Shown here piece after piece: positions 1-8,110 of a DNA stretch of 64,000 bases. Source of the stretch: JANYGM01 sp043764015 (GTDB lineage Bacteria; Bacteroidota; Bacteroidia; Cytophagales; Thermonemataceae); assembly GCA_043764015.1 (NCBI GenBank), contig JAYUKY010000015.1:7372-71371 (forward strand), written 5' to 3'. Every line of letters starts with the position of its first letter. Position 1 is the first letter of the stretch. The notes beneath the pieces were generated by a model that was given only the letters and a program-made list of their open reading frames with translations, had not been told where the DNA came from and did not search any database. The position numbers were made by a program, and so were the translations under genes.

Positions 1-947
1 TTAGGAAAAGGGCTTTCAACGTCTTCCATTGGCACAAATTCGTAGAAAATCCCATAATCTAACATAAGTAGCATATCATCTCTATTGAAGTCATCTCGCA
101 TAGCAAAAAAGCCTTCAGAAGCGTTGTAAGCCTCCATATAGTTGATATTTGGTGCAATCTGGTTGAAAAGTTCTTGGTAAGGTGCAAATGCAACCGCACC
201 GTGAAAAAACACCTCCAAATTAGCCCATATTTCTTTTATATTTGTCTTTTCTGTGGTTTCTAAAAGCCTTTGTATCAACACAATAGTCCACGTTGGCACA
301 CCCAAAATACTTGTGACATTTTTATTGATGCATTCTTCTGCCATTCTTTCTATTTTTTCTTCCCAATTTGGCAAAAGTGCTACTTCTAAGCTAGGAGTGC
401 GCAAATATTGCGCCCAAGAAGGCAAATTTTGCGTCATTACGGCAGAAACATCACCATAAAAAATGCCTTTTGTATCACTTTCCTGAAAACTTCCTCCAAT
501 AGACAGCCCTTTACCCAAAAATATCTCACTATTTTTAGCATTTTCTAAATAAAGTGCATAAATATCTATTCCACCCCTAAAATTAGCAGTTTGTAGGCTT
601 TCTTTTGATACAGGAATGAATTTGCTACGAGCATTTGTTGTGCCAGAAGATTTAGAAAACCAGTTAATTTTACTTCCCCAAAGTATGTTTTGCTCTCCTT
701 TCATCATACGCTCAATATAGGGAAAAACGTTTTCGTAACTACTTACAGGCACTTGAGTTTTAAATTCTTCATAACTACGTATCTTAGAATAATTATATTT
801 TTGCCCCCATTCTGTTTGTGCTGCCTGTGTGAGTAAAGTCAATAAAGTTGCCTTTTGCACCTGCTGGGGGTGCTTTTTGAAAAATTCAATACGTTTGATG
901 CGCTTTGAAAAAAACGCCCATTTTATAAAAGATGAAATAACAGACAT
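1..947 (-). CDS. GH3-like acyl-adenylate/amide synthetase, N-terminal part (runs off left edge)
   Basis: About 315 residues are visible; the C-terminus lies beyond base 1. The protein resembles the GH3 family of the adenylate-forming superfamily, known in plants for joining amino acids to acyl hormones. Bacteroidota carry homologues of unknown substrate. The AMP-binding motif KSSGTT lies at about residues 99-104, and an EAYNASEG segment further on matches the second conserved block. The start is the ATG at 947; a roughly 415-bp gene-free stretch lies upstream. The enzyme is probably cytoplasmic and ATP-dependent, activating a carboxylate as acyl-AMP. The family is fairly clear; the substrate is not. 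Confidence 0.8.
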   Translation of the reverse strand, partial: MSVISSFIKWAFFSKRIKRIEFFKKHPQQVQKATLLTLLTQAAQTEWGQKYNYSKIRSYEEFKTQVPVSSYENVFPYIERMMKGEQNILWGSKINWFSKSSGTTNARSKFIPVSKESLQTANFRGGIDIYALYLENAKNSEIFLGKGLSIGGSFQESDTKGIFYGDVSAVMTQNLPSWAQYLRTPSLEVALLPNWEEKIERMAEECINKNVTSILGVPTWTIVLIQRLLETTEKTNIKEIWANLEVFFHGAVAFAPYQELFNQIAPNINYMEAYNASEGFFAMRDDFNRDDMLLMLDYGIFYEFVPMEDVESPFP

Positions 948-1363
948 TAAATAATTATGGATTATGAATTGCAGATATATACAAAACATTGATAATCAAC
1001 TTATTATATAGTATATAAAAATACTTAGAACTACTGTAAGTGTAAAATTCGTGCAATTCCACAAAAATAGAAAAAAAATAACGAAAATCAAAATAGAAAA
1101 ATAACTAACATTTTTATCAGAGTATCACTACTACAAATACACAAATAAATACAATTATTGTTACTATAAAAATTTCGTTGCAAAAATGTATTTATAAATG
1201 TAGGAACACGCCGTGGCGTGTTCTGAATCTAGCGAAATCTCTGCAAATAGGAACATTACCCAACGTAAGAACACGCCATGGCGTGTTCCTACATAAAATT
1301 TGCAACGAAACTTTTACAGCAACCAATTATTTGCGCATCTGTAATAATCATATCATTTCTTAA
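948..1363. other. Gene-free spacer holding a MITE-like repeat
   Basis: No coding signal on either strand. The left part is AT-rich; the right part holds the palindromic element at 1172-1312. Confidence 0.7.
1172..1312. repeat. MITE/REP-like element with nested palindromes
   Basis: The outer ends are inverted repeats: TTTCGTTGCAAA near 1173 and TTTGCAACGAAA ending near 1310. Inside are two hairpins built on AACACGCC/GGCGTGTT, at about 1203-1224 and 1268-1289, which are themselves inverted relative to each other. The element is about 140 bp and has no ORF. It looks like a non-autonomous palindromic element; nothing here shows which transposase would move it. Confidence 0.7.
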
Positions 1364-2824
1364 TTATTTCCTACTTTCAGTTTTGATAAGTTCCCACGCT
1401 TGCGCTACGTGTGTAGATGCAAGATTTGTTTGTCCTAACACCATTCTAAGCGTATATTTGCCGTTGAGTTTGGTATGTGTGAGGTAAATTTTCCCTTCTT
1501 TGTTGAGATTTTGCAAAATCTTTGCATTTATTTCGTTGAGTTCTTCTTCTGACAGTTTTGCTGATAATTTTTTATCTGAATTATTATTTCCAAGATACCT
1601 AAAACAAACTAAATTTAGGTTTACAGGCGCAAGTAATTCAAAATCAGCATTTTGCAAAACTTTATTTTCTAACCATTTTGCAAGGTTTATATCATTTCTA
1701 ACTTTCGTTTGAAGTCCGTTTAAGCCATAATTTCGTAAAACAAACCATAATTTTAATGCTCTAAAACGCCTTCCAAGCGGAATGCCCCAATCTCTATAAT
1801 TATTTACGACAACTGCATCAGCACCATTTGCAAGGCTATCAGTAGCAGTTTTTAGGTATTCTGGCAAAATCTCAAAAGTACGAATAAGCGTACCTTTATC
1901 TTTTACAAAGTACGCAGAACAGTCAAAATTAACCATCAGCCACTTATGCGGATTAAAAACATAACTATCCGCCAGCTCCAAACCATCAAACATAAATGAA
2001 AACTCAGGCAAAATAGCCACAGAACCCGCATAAGCGGCATCTACGTGATACCAAATACCATATTTCTGACAAATTTCGCCTGTTTTGCGGATATTGTCTA
2101 TTGCAGTACTGCTTGTCGTGCCTACAGTTGCTATCACACATAAAGGCTTTTTACCTATCTTCAAATCTTGCTCTATTGCGTTGATAAGCGCATTTTCATC
2201 AATACTAAAATCCTCCTTTACAGGTATATAAACAAGATTTTCTCTGCCAAAACCTGCAATTTTCACACCTTTTTCTATGGAAGAATGCGTTTGAGAAGAG
2301 GCATAAACCCTAAAATCTGTAAAACCTTCAAAACCAGTATTATTGACAGCAAAATCAGTGTATTTTTCTCGTGCAGAAAGCAGGGCGCAAAGCGTGGCAG
2401 AAGAGGCAGTATCTTGTATCACTCCGTGCCATTTTTTTGGTAAATTCATTGCATTTTTAAGCCATTCCATCACTTTTTCCTCTAGTTCTGTGGCAGCAGG
2501 TGCAGTTTCCCAAAGCATACCTTGTGCGCCAAGCGTGGCGGTAAGCATTTCTGCCAAAACAGAAGCATAACTACTATTTGCAGGAAAATAAGCATAAAAA
2601 TTAGGACTTTGCCAATGCGTAACGCCTTTGAGGATTTTCTCCTGAAAATCTTTAAAAATAATGCTCATATCTTCTCCATTTGTCGGCATATTATCCTCAA
2701 ATTGGTTGAAAATCTCACGAGGTGCAACTTGCGCTTTTACAGGATATTCTGCTACATTTTCTAGATAATCTGCCATCCAATCTACAAAAAGATGCCCCAT
2801 TTCTCTAAATTCTTTATTGGTCAT
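1364..2824 (-). CDS. Pyridoxal-dependent aromatic amino acid decarboxylase (group II)
   Basis: A 486-residue PLP enzyme of the DOPA/tryptophan/tyrosine decarboxylase family, which removes CO2 from an aromatic L-amino acid to give the amine. The PLP-binding lysine is K294 in NPHKW; the cofactor-stacking histidine is H180 (SQTHSS); the pyridine-nitrogen aspartate is D262 in HVDAAYAG. Length and the N-terminal MGHLFVDWMADY segment match group II decarboxylases. It is cytoplasmic and stands alone, with no transporter beside it. The substrate cannot be told from sequence. The start ATG at 2824 fits family alignments. Confidence 0.9.
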   Translation of the reverse strand: MTNKEFREMGHLFVDWMADYLENVAEYPVKAQVAPREIFNQFEDNMPTNGEDMSIIFKDFQEKILKGVTHWQSPNFYAYFPANSSYASVLAEMLTATLGAQGMLWETAPAATELEEKVMEWLKNAMNLPKKWHGVIQDTASSATLCALLSAREKYTDFAVNNTGFEGFTDFRVYASSQTHSSIEKGVKIAGFGRENLVYIPVKEDFSIDENALINAIEQDLKIGKKPLCVIATVGTTSSTAIDNIRKTGEICQKYGIWYHVDAAYAGSVAILPEFSFMFDGLELADSYVFNPHKWLMVNFDCSAYFVKDKGTLIRTFEILPEYLKTATDSLANGADAVVVNNYRDWGIPLGRRFRALKLWFVLRNYGLNGLQTKVRNDINLAKWLENKVLQNADFELLAPVNLNLVCFRYLGNNNSDKKLSAKLSEEELNEINAKILQNLNKEGKIYLTHTKLNGKYTLRMVLGQTNLASTHVAQAWELIKTESRK

Positions 2825-2976
2825 TATATTTTATGTTTTAAAATTCTTTGTATTCTGCATCAAATTAAACCTTTTTATCTGAATGGCAAAACTAAAAAGC
2901 AAAAAATGCTGACTTTGGACAAATAATATTGCAACAATACTCATAAATAAAATTATTAGGATTAGGAAAAAATTCG

Positions 2977-2984
2977 TATTTTTG
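2977..2984 (+). promoter_or_regulatory. Bacteroidota -7 box
   Basis: TATTTTTG followed by GC, 33 bp before the start of the DUF4920 lipoprotein gene at 3017. Confidence 0.55.
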
Positions 2985-3016
2985 CGGAGATAATTCCATC
3001 TAAAAAATCTAAGAAA

Positions 3017-3532
3017 ATGAAAAAATCAAATATTGTATTTTCTATTATTGTTGCGCTGGCAACTACGCTATATTCTTGTGGAGAAAAAGCAAAAGATACC
3101 ATAAAAACAGAGAAAACTGGCACAGAAACTGCTTCAAAAGATGCCTTTTTTGGTGAAAAAATAACTGAAAAAGATGCAATAGCAGCATCAGAACTGCCAA
3201 AAATGTTGGAGAAAATGGATTCTACCAACACCAAAATCAAAGCAAAAATTGTTCAGACTTGCAAGAAAAAAGGTTGTTGGATGGACGTAGAGTTTGCTGA
3301 TGGCAAAACTATGAAAATTACGTTTAAGGATTACGGGTTTTTTGTTCCAAAAGAAGGAATGGAAGGCAAAGAAGTAATTATGCAAGGAATGGCTAGAAAA
3401 ACTATTACAGACGTGCCAACACTCAAACATTATGCAGAAGATGCCAAACAAACAAAGGCAGAAATAGATGCTATCACAAAGCCCAAAGAAGCTATTACAT
3501 TTGAGGCTACTGGCTTGATTATCAAGGGATAA
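3017..3532 (+). CDS. DUF4920 family lipoprotein
   Basis: A 171-residue secreted lipoprotein. The signal peptide ends in a lipobox (LYSCGEK; lipidated Cys about residue 21). Residues about 75-171 match DUF4920, with the conserved CKKKGCWM motif, two cysteines five apart, and a following block that includes TFKDYGFFVP. Function is unknown; the Cys pair and periplasmic location would suit metal binding or redox, but that is inference. It is monocistronic behind its own promoter. The 3' spacer carries heptamer-type repeat sequence. Confidence 0.85.
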   Translation: MKKSNIVFSIIVALATTLYSCGEKAKDTIKTEKTGTETASKDAFFGEKITEKDAIAASELPKMLEKMDSTNTKIKAKIVQTCKKKGCWMDVEFADGKTMKITFKDYGFFVPKEGMEGKEVIMQGMARKTITDVPTLKHYAEDAKQTKAEIDAITKPKEAITFEATGLIIKG

Positions 3533-3648
3533 GTGAGAGGTACGAGGTAGTAATTACGAAGTACGAGCATAAAACTTTGATTATTGCGTTATTGGGTTTA
3601 TAAAAATAACTCAATAATCAAGGTTTTGTATTTGCACTTCTTCCTAAG

Positions 3649-4488
3649 TTACAGTGAAGTGAATTGAAATTTAACGTAAGAAAAAAATAATAAACTCATT
3701 TTTTTTGTGTCGCCTACACGTATGCGCTCGTGCATAATTGTCGTTGCGGGAGCATTTTTTATTTTTTTGAATAATTCTAAATAATAAATATAGGCTAGGT
3801 AAACGCCCATTTTTGCATCTTTTGGCAACTTTTTTATTCCCTCAAAAGCATCATCAAAATCCTGTTTGATGTCGTCTTCAATAGCTTTTTTTTCTATTTC
3901 AGAGAATTTTAAGAAATCAATTTTAGGGAAATAAGTCCTCCCACGTTCTTCAAAATCACTTTTTATATCTCTCAAAAAGTTTATTTTTTGAAAAGCTGCG
4001 CCCAAACTACACGCAGGGCTTTTTAGGGCTTCATATTGCGCCACGTCAGTTCCGCAAAAAATCTTCAAACACATCAAGCCAACCACTTCCGCAGAGCCAT
4101 AAATGTATTCTTTGTATTTGTCGTCTGTATAATTAGTGAAACTCAAATCCATTTCCATACTCCATAAAAACGCCTCAATGAGGTTTTTATCAATATTATA
4201 TTCGTTCACCACCATCTGGAAAGCGTGCAAAACAGGATTTAGGCTAATTTTTTCTTCAATAGCCAAATAAGTATCTGCTTTGAAACGTGCTAAAAGCGTT
4301 TTTTTGTCGTATCCGTGAAAAGTATCTACAATCTCGTCTGCGTAGCGTACAAACCCATAAACAGCATAAACAGGAAGATGAAATTTTTTATCTAATGTCT
4401 TGATACCCAACGTAAAAGATGTACTATAATGTTCCGTAATGAGTTTGCTACATTTGAGCGCAGTAGTAGAATATAAATCAGTTTGCAT
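3649..4488 (-). CDS. crtB: Phytoene/squalene synthase family protein
   Basis: A 279-residue trans-prenyltransferase that would join two geranylgeranyl diphosphates head to head into phytoene, the first step of carotenoid synthesis. Both Mg2+-diphosphate motifs are present: DEIVD at residues 51-55 and DIKSD at 174-178, followed by ERGRTYFP. Length fits bacterial CrtB. No crtI, crtZ or other carotenoid gene is next to it, so the pathway must be scattered. A squalene or HpnC/D-type role is the main alternative. The symbol rests on family resemblance. Confidence 0.85.
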   Translation of the reverse strand: MQTDLYSTTALKCSKLITEHYSTSFTLGIKTLDKKFHLPVYAVYGFVRYADEIVDTFHGYDKKTLLARFKADTYLAIEEKISLNPVLHAFQMVVNEYNIDKNLIEAFLWSMEMDLSFTNYTDDKYKEYIYGSAEVVGLMCLKIFCGTDVAQYEALKSPACSLGAAFQKINFLRDIKSDFEERGRTYFPKIDFLKFSEIEKKAIEDDIKQDFDDAFEGIKKLPKDAKMGVYLAYIYYLELFKKIKNAPATTIMHERIRVGDTKKMSLLFFSYVKFQFTSL

Positions 4489-4499
4489 ATAAATTTAGT

Positions 4500-4531
4500 T
4501 GTGAATTTTGAGTTGTGAGTTTTGAGTTAAT
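4500..4531. repeat. Tandem 7-bp repeat, GTGAGTT family
   Basis: Degenerate heptamers (GTGAGTT, TTGAGTT) fill the spacer between the phytoene synthase and SpoIIE genes. Confidence 0.6.
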
Positions 4532-4574
4532 ACAAAAGCAACAATCAAAACAGCATAAAAAATTATTTAAAAGA

Positions 4575-6566
4575 TTAAATTTTGATTCCTATTACCAAAA
4601 CATCATCAGTTTGTTCTTTATCTTGTTTCCAAACATCAAAAATCTCTTTTAAAAGCTCCTTTTGGTCAGACATATTATCATTATGGATAGTTTCTAACAA
4701 CATTGTGAATTGTTTACGCATATATTTTTGGTCACTAGGACCTCCAAACTGGTCTTGAAATCCATCAGTAGATAAATAAAAGGTAGTCGGCAAAGAAATA
4801 TCAATGGTAGTTTTATCATATTTTCTTTTTACACCAAAAATATCCACCATACCTCCTATACCATATTTATTACCTCTGACAATATTGATAGTTCCATTCT
4901 GACAATAATAAATATAATGGTTTGCACCCGCAAAATCAGCGGTTTTATTGGTAAAATCAAAAGAGCAAAGCAGAATATCCATACCTTCTCTACCGCCCGT
5001 ATATTCTTGGTTGAGGGTTTTTACTATCTCTACGTGTGTTTCTGACAATATGAGACCAACATCTCGTACTTTTTTCTCGTGAAAAACTTTATTAAGTATC
5101 ATATTAGAAATACTTGCTAAAAGTGCACCGGAAACGCCGTGACCAGTACAGTCGGCACAAGCCAAATAAACAACATTTTCATCTTTTGCTAACCAATAAA
5201 AATCTCCTCCCACAATATCACGAGGCTTATTAAGAATAAAATTATTTGGGAAAAACGCATTAAATTCTAATAAAGACGGCAAAATGGCTTGTTGTATGCG
5301 TTGTGCATACTGCATACTTTGCGTAATATTAGAATTTTTGTATTCTATTTCGTTGAAAGCGTTTTGAAGTTCTGTTGATTTTGAGCGTATTTGTTCATTT
5401 TTTTGTGCAAGAATTTCGTTTATTTTTTTGATTTGTCTATTCTTAACATAAAAAACAGAAATCATTCCTATCAAAAAAATCCAACATAATATACTGATTA
5501 TAAAGACTATAGCACTTATTTTTTCTTTATCTTCCTGCATTACTCTATTTTTTTCTAAGAGCCTGACAGATTCTAGATTTTGGATTTTTTGACTTGCTTC
5601 CTCGCTAAATAAAGAATCTTTTGAAGTAATATATCTTGTTTGGTACTCTAACGCAGTTTTATAATCTCCTAATTCGTTGTAAACTTTATATAAAGCAAAA
5701 TAAGCCTCTTTTAGGTACATTTGGTCGCCAACAGATTTGAGGTATTCAATGCTTTTTTCTGCTGCTGCTGTTGCTTCTTTATATTTTTTTTGTTTGACAT
5801 AAAGGTTGGCAAGTCCTGCATTATTGGAGGCTACACTACGTTTATCTTCAAATTTATCACCTATTGCAATTGATTTTGCAAAAAACTCATTTGCTTGGTC
5901 ATATTCTCCTTGTTCCGTGTAGATTTCAGCCATGTTTTGATACACAGCGGCTATTCCCAGCTCATCTTTGAGTTTTTGACGAATAAGGATTGATTTTAGC
6001 AGAAAGTCAATAGCCACAGAAAAATTAGCTTTATCTTTGTGCATACGCCCAAGATTAAGGTAAATATAGGCTAATAAAATCTCATCTTTGAGCTTTAAGC
6101 CAATCACTTCTGCTTGTTTAAACGAATTTTCGGCACGAGTATAATTATGCTCCAAATGATAAATCATTCCCATATTTACATAAGAAAAACCTTCATTTTC
6201 CAAATCTTTTTCTTCTATGCAGCTCTCAGAAGTACGAATAAAATACTCCAAAGCCTTAATAAAATTCCCTTGATTTTTATAATTAACGCCTATATAACTA
6301 AGTGCTTTGTGATAACCAGGAAAATAATCTATTTTAAGGGCGAGTTCACTAGCTTTTTTGCCATATTCTATGCCTAGATTAGGCTTTACGTTGCGGTAGT
6401 TCCAACTTAGGCGGTTGAGAATATCTACTCTTTTTTTATCATCTTTTGGATTATTAGCAAGGGCTTTGTTGAGGCTATCCAAATAAAATTTATGGGGCAT
6501 TTGTGCGCCTACATTCGTGCAGCACAAAATAAACATTCCCAATAAAATTACATAAAATTTCTTCAC
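4575..6566 (-). CDS. TPR sensor with SpoIIE/PP2C-type phosphatase domain
   Basis: 663 residues. A signal peptide is followed by about six tetratricopeptide repeats (about 30-320), one membrane helix (about 347-370), a short coiled coil and a SpoIIE-type PP2C serine phosphatase (about 425-663). Catalytic metal motifs are seen: RDIVGGDFYW, ADCTGHGVSGA, LSTDGFQDQFGG and the terminal QTDDVLVIGIKI. The layout predicts periplasmic TPRs sensing a partner and a cytoplasmic phosphatase acting on a phosphoprotein, probably an anti-sigma-antagonist or similar switch. Many Cytophagales carry several such proteins. No partner gene is adjacent. The gene is flanked by heptamer repeats on both sides. Confidence 0.9.
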   Translation of the reverse strand: MKKFYVILLGMFILCCTNVGAQMPHKFYLDSLNKALANNPKDDKKRVDILNRLSWNYRNVKPNLGIEYGKKASELALKIDYFPGYHKALSYIGVNYKNQGNFIKALEYFIRTSESCIEEKDLENEGFSYVNMGMIYHLEHNYTRAENSFKQAEVIGLKLKDEILLAYIYLNLGRMHKDKANFSVAIDFLLKSILIRQKLKDELGIAAVYQNMAEIYTEQGEYDQANEFFAKSIAIGDKFEDKRSVASNNAGLANLYVKQKKYKEATAAAEKSIEYLKSVGDQMYLKEAYFALYKVYNELGDYKTALEYQTRYITSKDSLFSEEASQKIQNLESVRLLEKNRVMQEDKEKISAIVFIISILCWIFLIGMISVFYVKNRQIKKINEILAQKNEQIRSKSTELQNAFNEIEYKNSNITQSMQYAQRIQQAILPSLLEFNAFFPNNFILNKPRDIVGGDFYWLAKDENVVYLACADCTGHGVSGALLASISNMILNKVFHEKKVRDVGLILSETHVEIVKTLNQEYTGGREGMDILLCSFDFTNKTADFAGANHYIYYCQNGTINIVRGNKYGIGGMVDIFGVKRKYDKTTIDISLPTTFYLSTDGFQDQFGGPSDQKYMRKQFTMLLETIHNDNMSDQKELLKEIFDVWKQDKEQTDDVLVIGIKI

Positions 6567-6572
6567 TTTATT

Positions 6573-6652
6573 TAATTACGAATTACGAATTATCAATTAC
6601 GTTATTTAACCACGAGTTTTGTCGTAATTCGTAATTGATAATTCGTAATTGA
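6573..6652. repeat. Paired tandem 7-bp repeats, AATTACG family
   Basis: Heptamers AATTACG and AATTATC are repeated at 6573-6601, and their reverse complements at about 6631-6652, so the two arrays form an inverted pair around a short spacer between murB and the SpoIIE gene. Confidence 0.7.
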
Positions 6653-6655
6653 GTT

Positions 6656-7684
6656 TTACATTAAATTCACTTCCATAGAAAGTATAATCCCGAATTTTTC
6701 TTTTACAGTTTCCTGAACTTTATCAGCTAAATCTTTGATTTCCTGACCTTTAGCTTTGCCATAATTCACGAGTACAAGTGCTTGCTTTGCGTGCACGCCT
6801 GCCTCACCCACACGTAATCCTTTTAGTTCGCATTGTTCTATCAACCAACCCGCAGGAATTTTGACATTATCATCATCAACAGGAAAAGAAGGCATATTGT
6901 CAAACTTTTTCTTCAATTTGTCAAATGCTTTTTTCTTTATAGTAGGATTTTTGAAAAAACTGCCTGCATTACCTATTTGCGCAGGAATTGGCAACTTACT
7001 CATTCTTATATTAGTAACAGCAAGGCTCACATCTGCAATAGTGGGCGCAGGGATGCGCATCTCCAAAAGTGTTTTTTGAATGTCCCCATAAGCAATACTT
7101 AATTTAGGCTTTTTTGTTTTATTTCCGAGCTTAAAAGTTACAGATGTAATAATATATTTTCCTTTAAGTTCGTTTTTAAAGATACTTTCTCTATAACCAA
7201 ACTTACATTCTTCTTTATTAAAAGTACGTATTTCTCCTGTTTCAATGTTCATAGCCTCCAAATCTTCAAAAACATCTTTGATTTCAACGCCATACGCCCC
7301 AATATTTTGCATTGGTGCAGCTCCAACCGTTCCATAAATCAATGATAAATTTTCTACGCCTGCATAATTATTAGCAATACAAAACTTGACAAAGTCGTGC
7401 CAAATTTCGCCTGCACCCACACGTATATAGATGTGTGTAGCATCATTTTTGACTTTTTTCGTTCCTTTTAGGTTAATTTTGACCACCAAACCATTAAAAT
7501 CTTTCGTAAACAAAATATTACTTCCACTACCCAAAATCAGCAAAGGCAAATCTTGTGTTTTTTGATAATCTAGGGCTTCTTTGAGTTCGTCCACAGAAGT
7601 AACTTCACAGAAACAAGCTGCTTGTACGTCAATTTGGAAGGTATTTAATTTTCTTAGAGAAAAATCTGGTTTTATTTGTAGCAT
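6656..7684 (-). CDS. murB: UDP-N-acetylmuramate dehydrogenase
   Basis: A 342-residue FAD flavoprotein that reduces UDP-GlcNAc-enolpyruvate to UDP-MurNAc with NADPH, in the cytoplasmic stage of peptidoglycan synthesis. FAD-binding signatures LILGSGSNILFT and YGTVGAAPMQNIGAYGVE are present, as are the active-site loop GNAGSFFKNP (Ser proton donor) and PAGWLIEQ near the C-terminus. Length and the tyrosine-containing loop (FGYRESIFK) fit type I MurB. It stands alone, away from any mur/fts cluster. Confidence 0.95.
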   Translation of the reverse strand: MLQIKPDFSLRKLNTFQIDVQAACFCEVTSVDELKEALDYQKTQDLPLLILGSGSNILFTKDFNGLVVKINLKGTKKVKNDATHIYIRVGAGEIWHDFVKFCIANNYAGVENLSLIYGTVGAAPMQNIGAYGVEIKDVFEDLEAMNIETGEIRTFNKEECKFGYRESIFKNELKGKYIITSVTFKLGNKTKKPKLSIAYGDIQKTLLEMRIPAPTIADVSLAVTNIRMSKLPIPAQIGNAGSFFKNPTIKKKAFDKLKKKFDNMPSFPVDDDNVKIPAGWLIEQCELKGLRVGEAGVHAKQALVLVNYGKAKGQEIKDLADKVQETVKEKFGIILSMEVNLM

Positions 7685-8005
7685 TGCAAAATAGTTACGG
7701 ATAGTGAAGGAGAGATAGAATTTTATTGATGTTGAATAAAAAGGTACTCAAATCACCAAAAATGCACTATTTTAGGATTATTTGTAGCATAGAAAATATT
7801 TATTTATGATACATAAATAAATATTTTGATGATAAATAATGTTAAAACTCCCGCAAGTTAGTAACTTTTTGTGAAAAACAATGTTTTTTTTGGTAGGAGA
7901 TGTGTTAAGCACTTCACGAAAGCCGTTGACTATTCGTGAAGTAGCTTTTTCTATTAGAGTTTTTATAGCTTAATAATGAACAAGTTATGTATTAAATTAT
8001 CTTTT
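7685..8005. other. Gene-free spacer with one strong hairpin
   Basis: No ORF of coding character. An imperfect hairpin at about 7908-7951 (arms AGCACTTCACGAA and TTCGTGAAGTAGCT, followed by a T-run on the plus strand) could be a terminator, but no plus-strand gene precedes it. Confidence 0.5.
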
Positions 8006-8090
8006 AACCACCCCCAACCCCTCCTTAGGTAGGGGAGGAGTTTTGTCCCTCTCCTTTTCAAGGAGGGGTTAGGGGTGGTTTTGATATTTA
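8006..8090. repeat. GC-rich inverted-repeat element of the CCCCTAACCCCTCC type
   Basis: Two 21-bp ends (8006-8026 and 8070-8090) are inverted copies with a single mismatch. The core is AACCCCTCCTT. Much richer in G+C than its surroundings. Similar elements are widely scattered between genes in Flavobacteriia and Cytophagia. Confidence 0.7.
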
Positions 8091-8110
8091 TTTTGTACTA
8101 AATACTCTAT

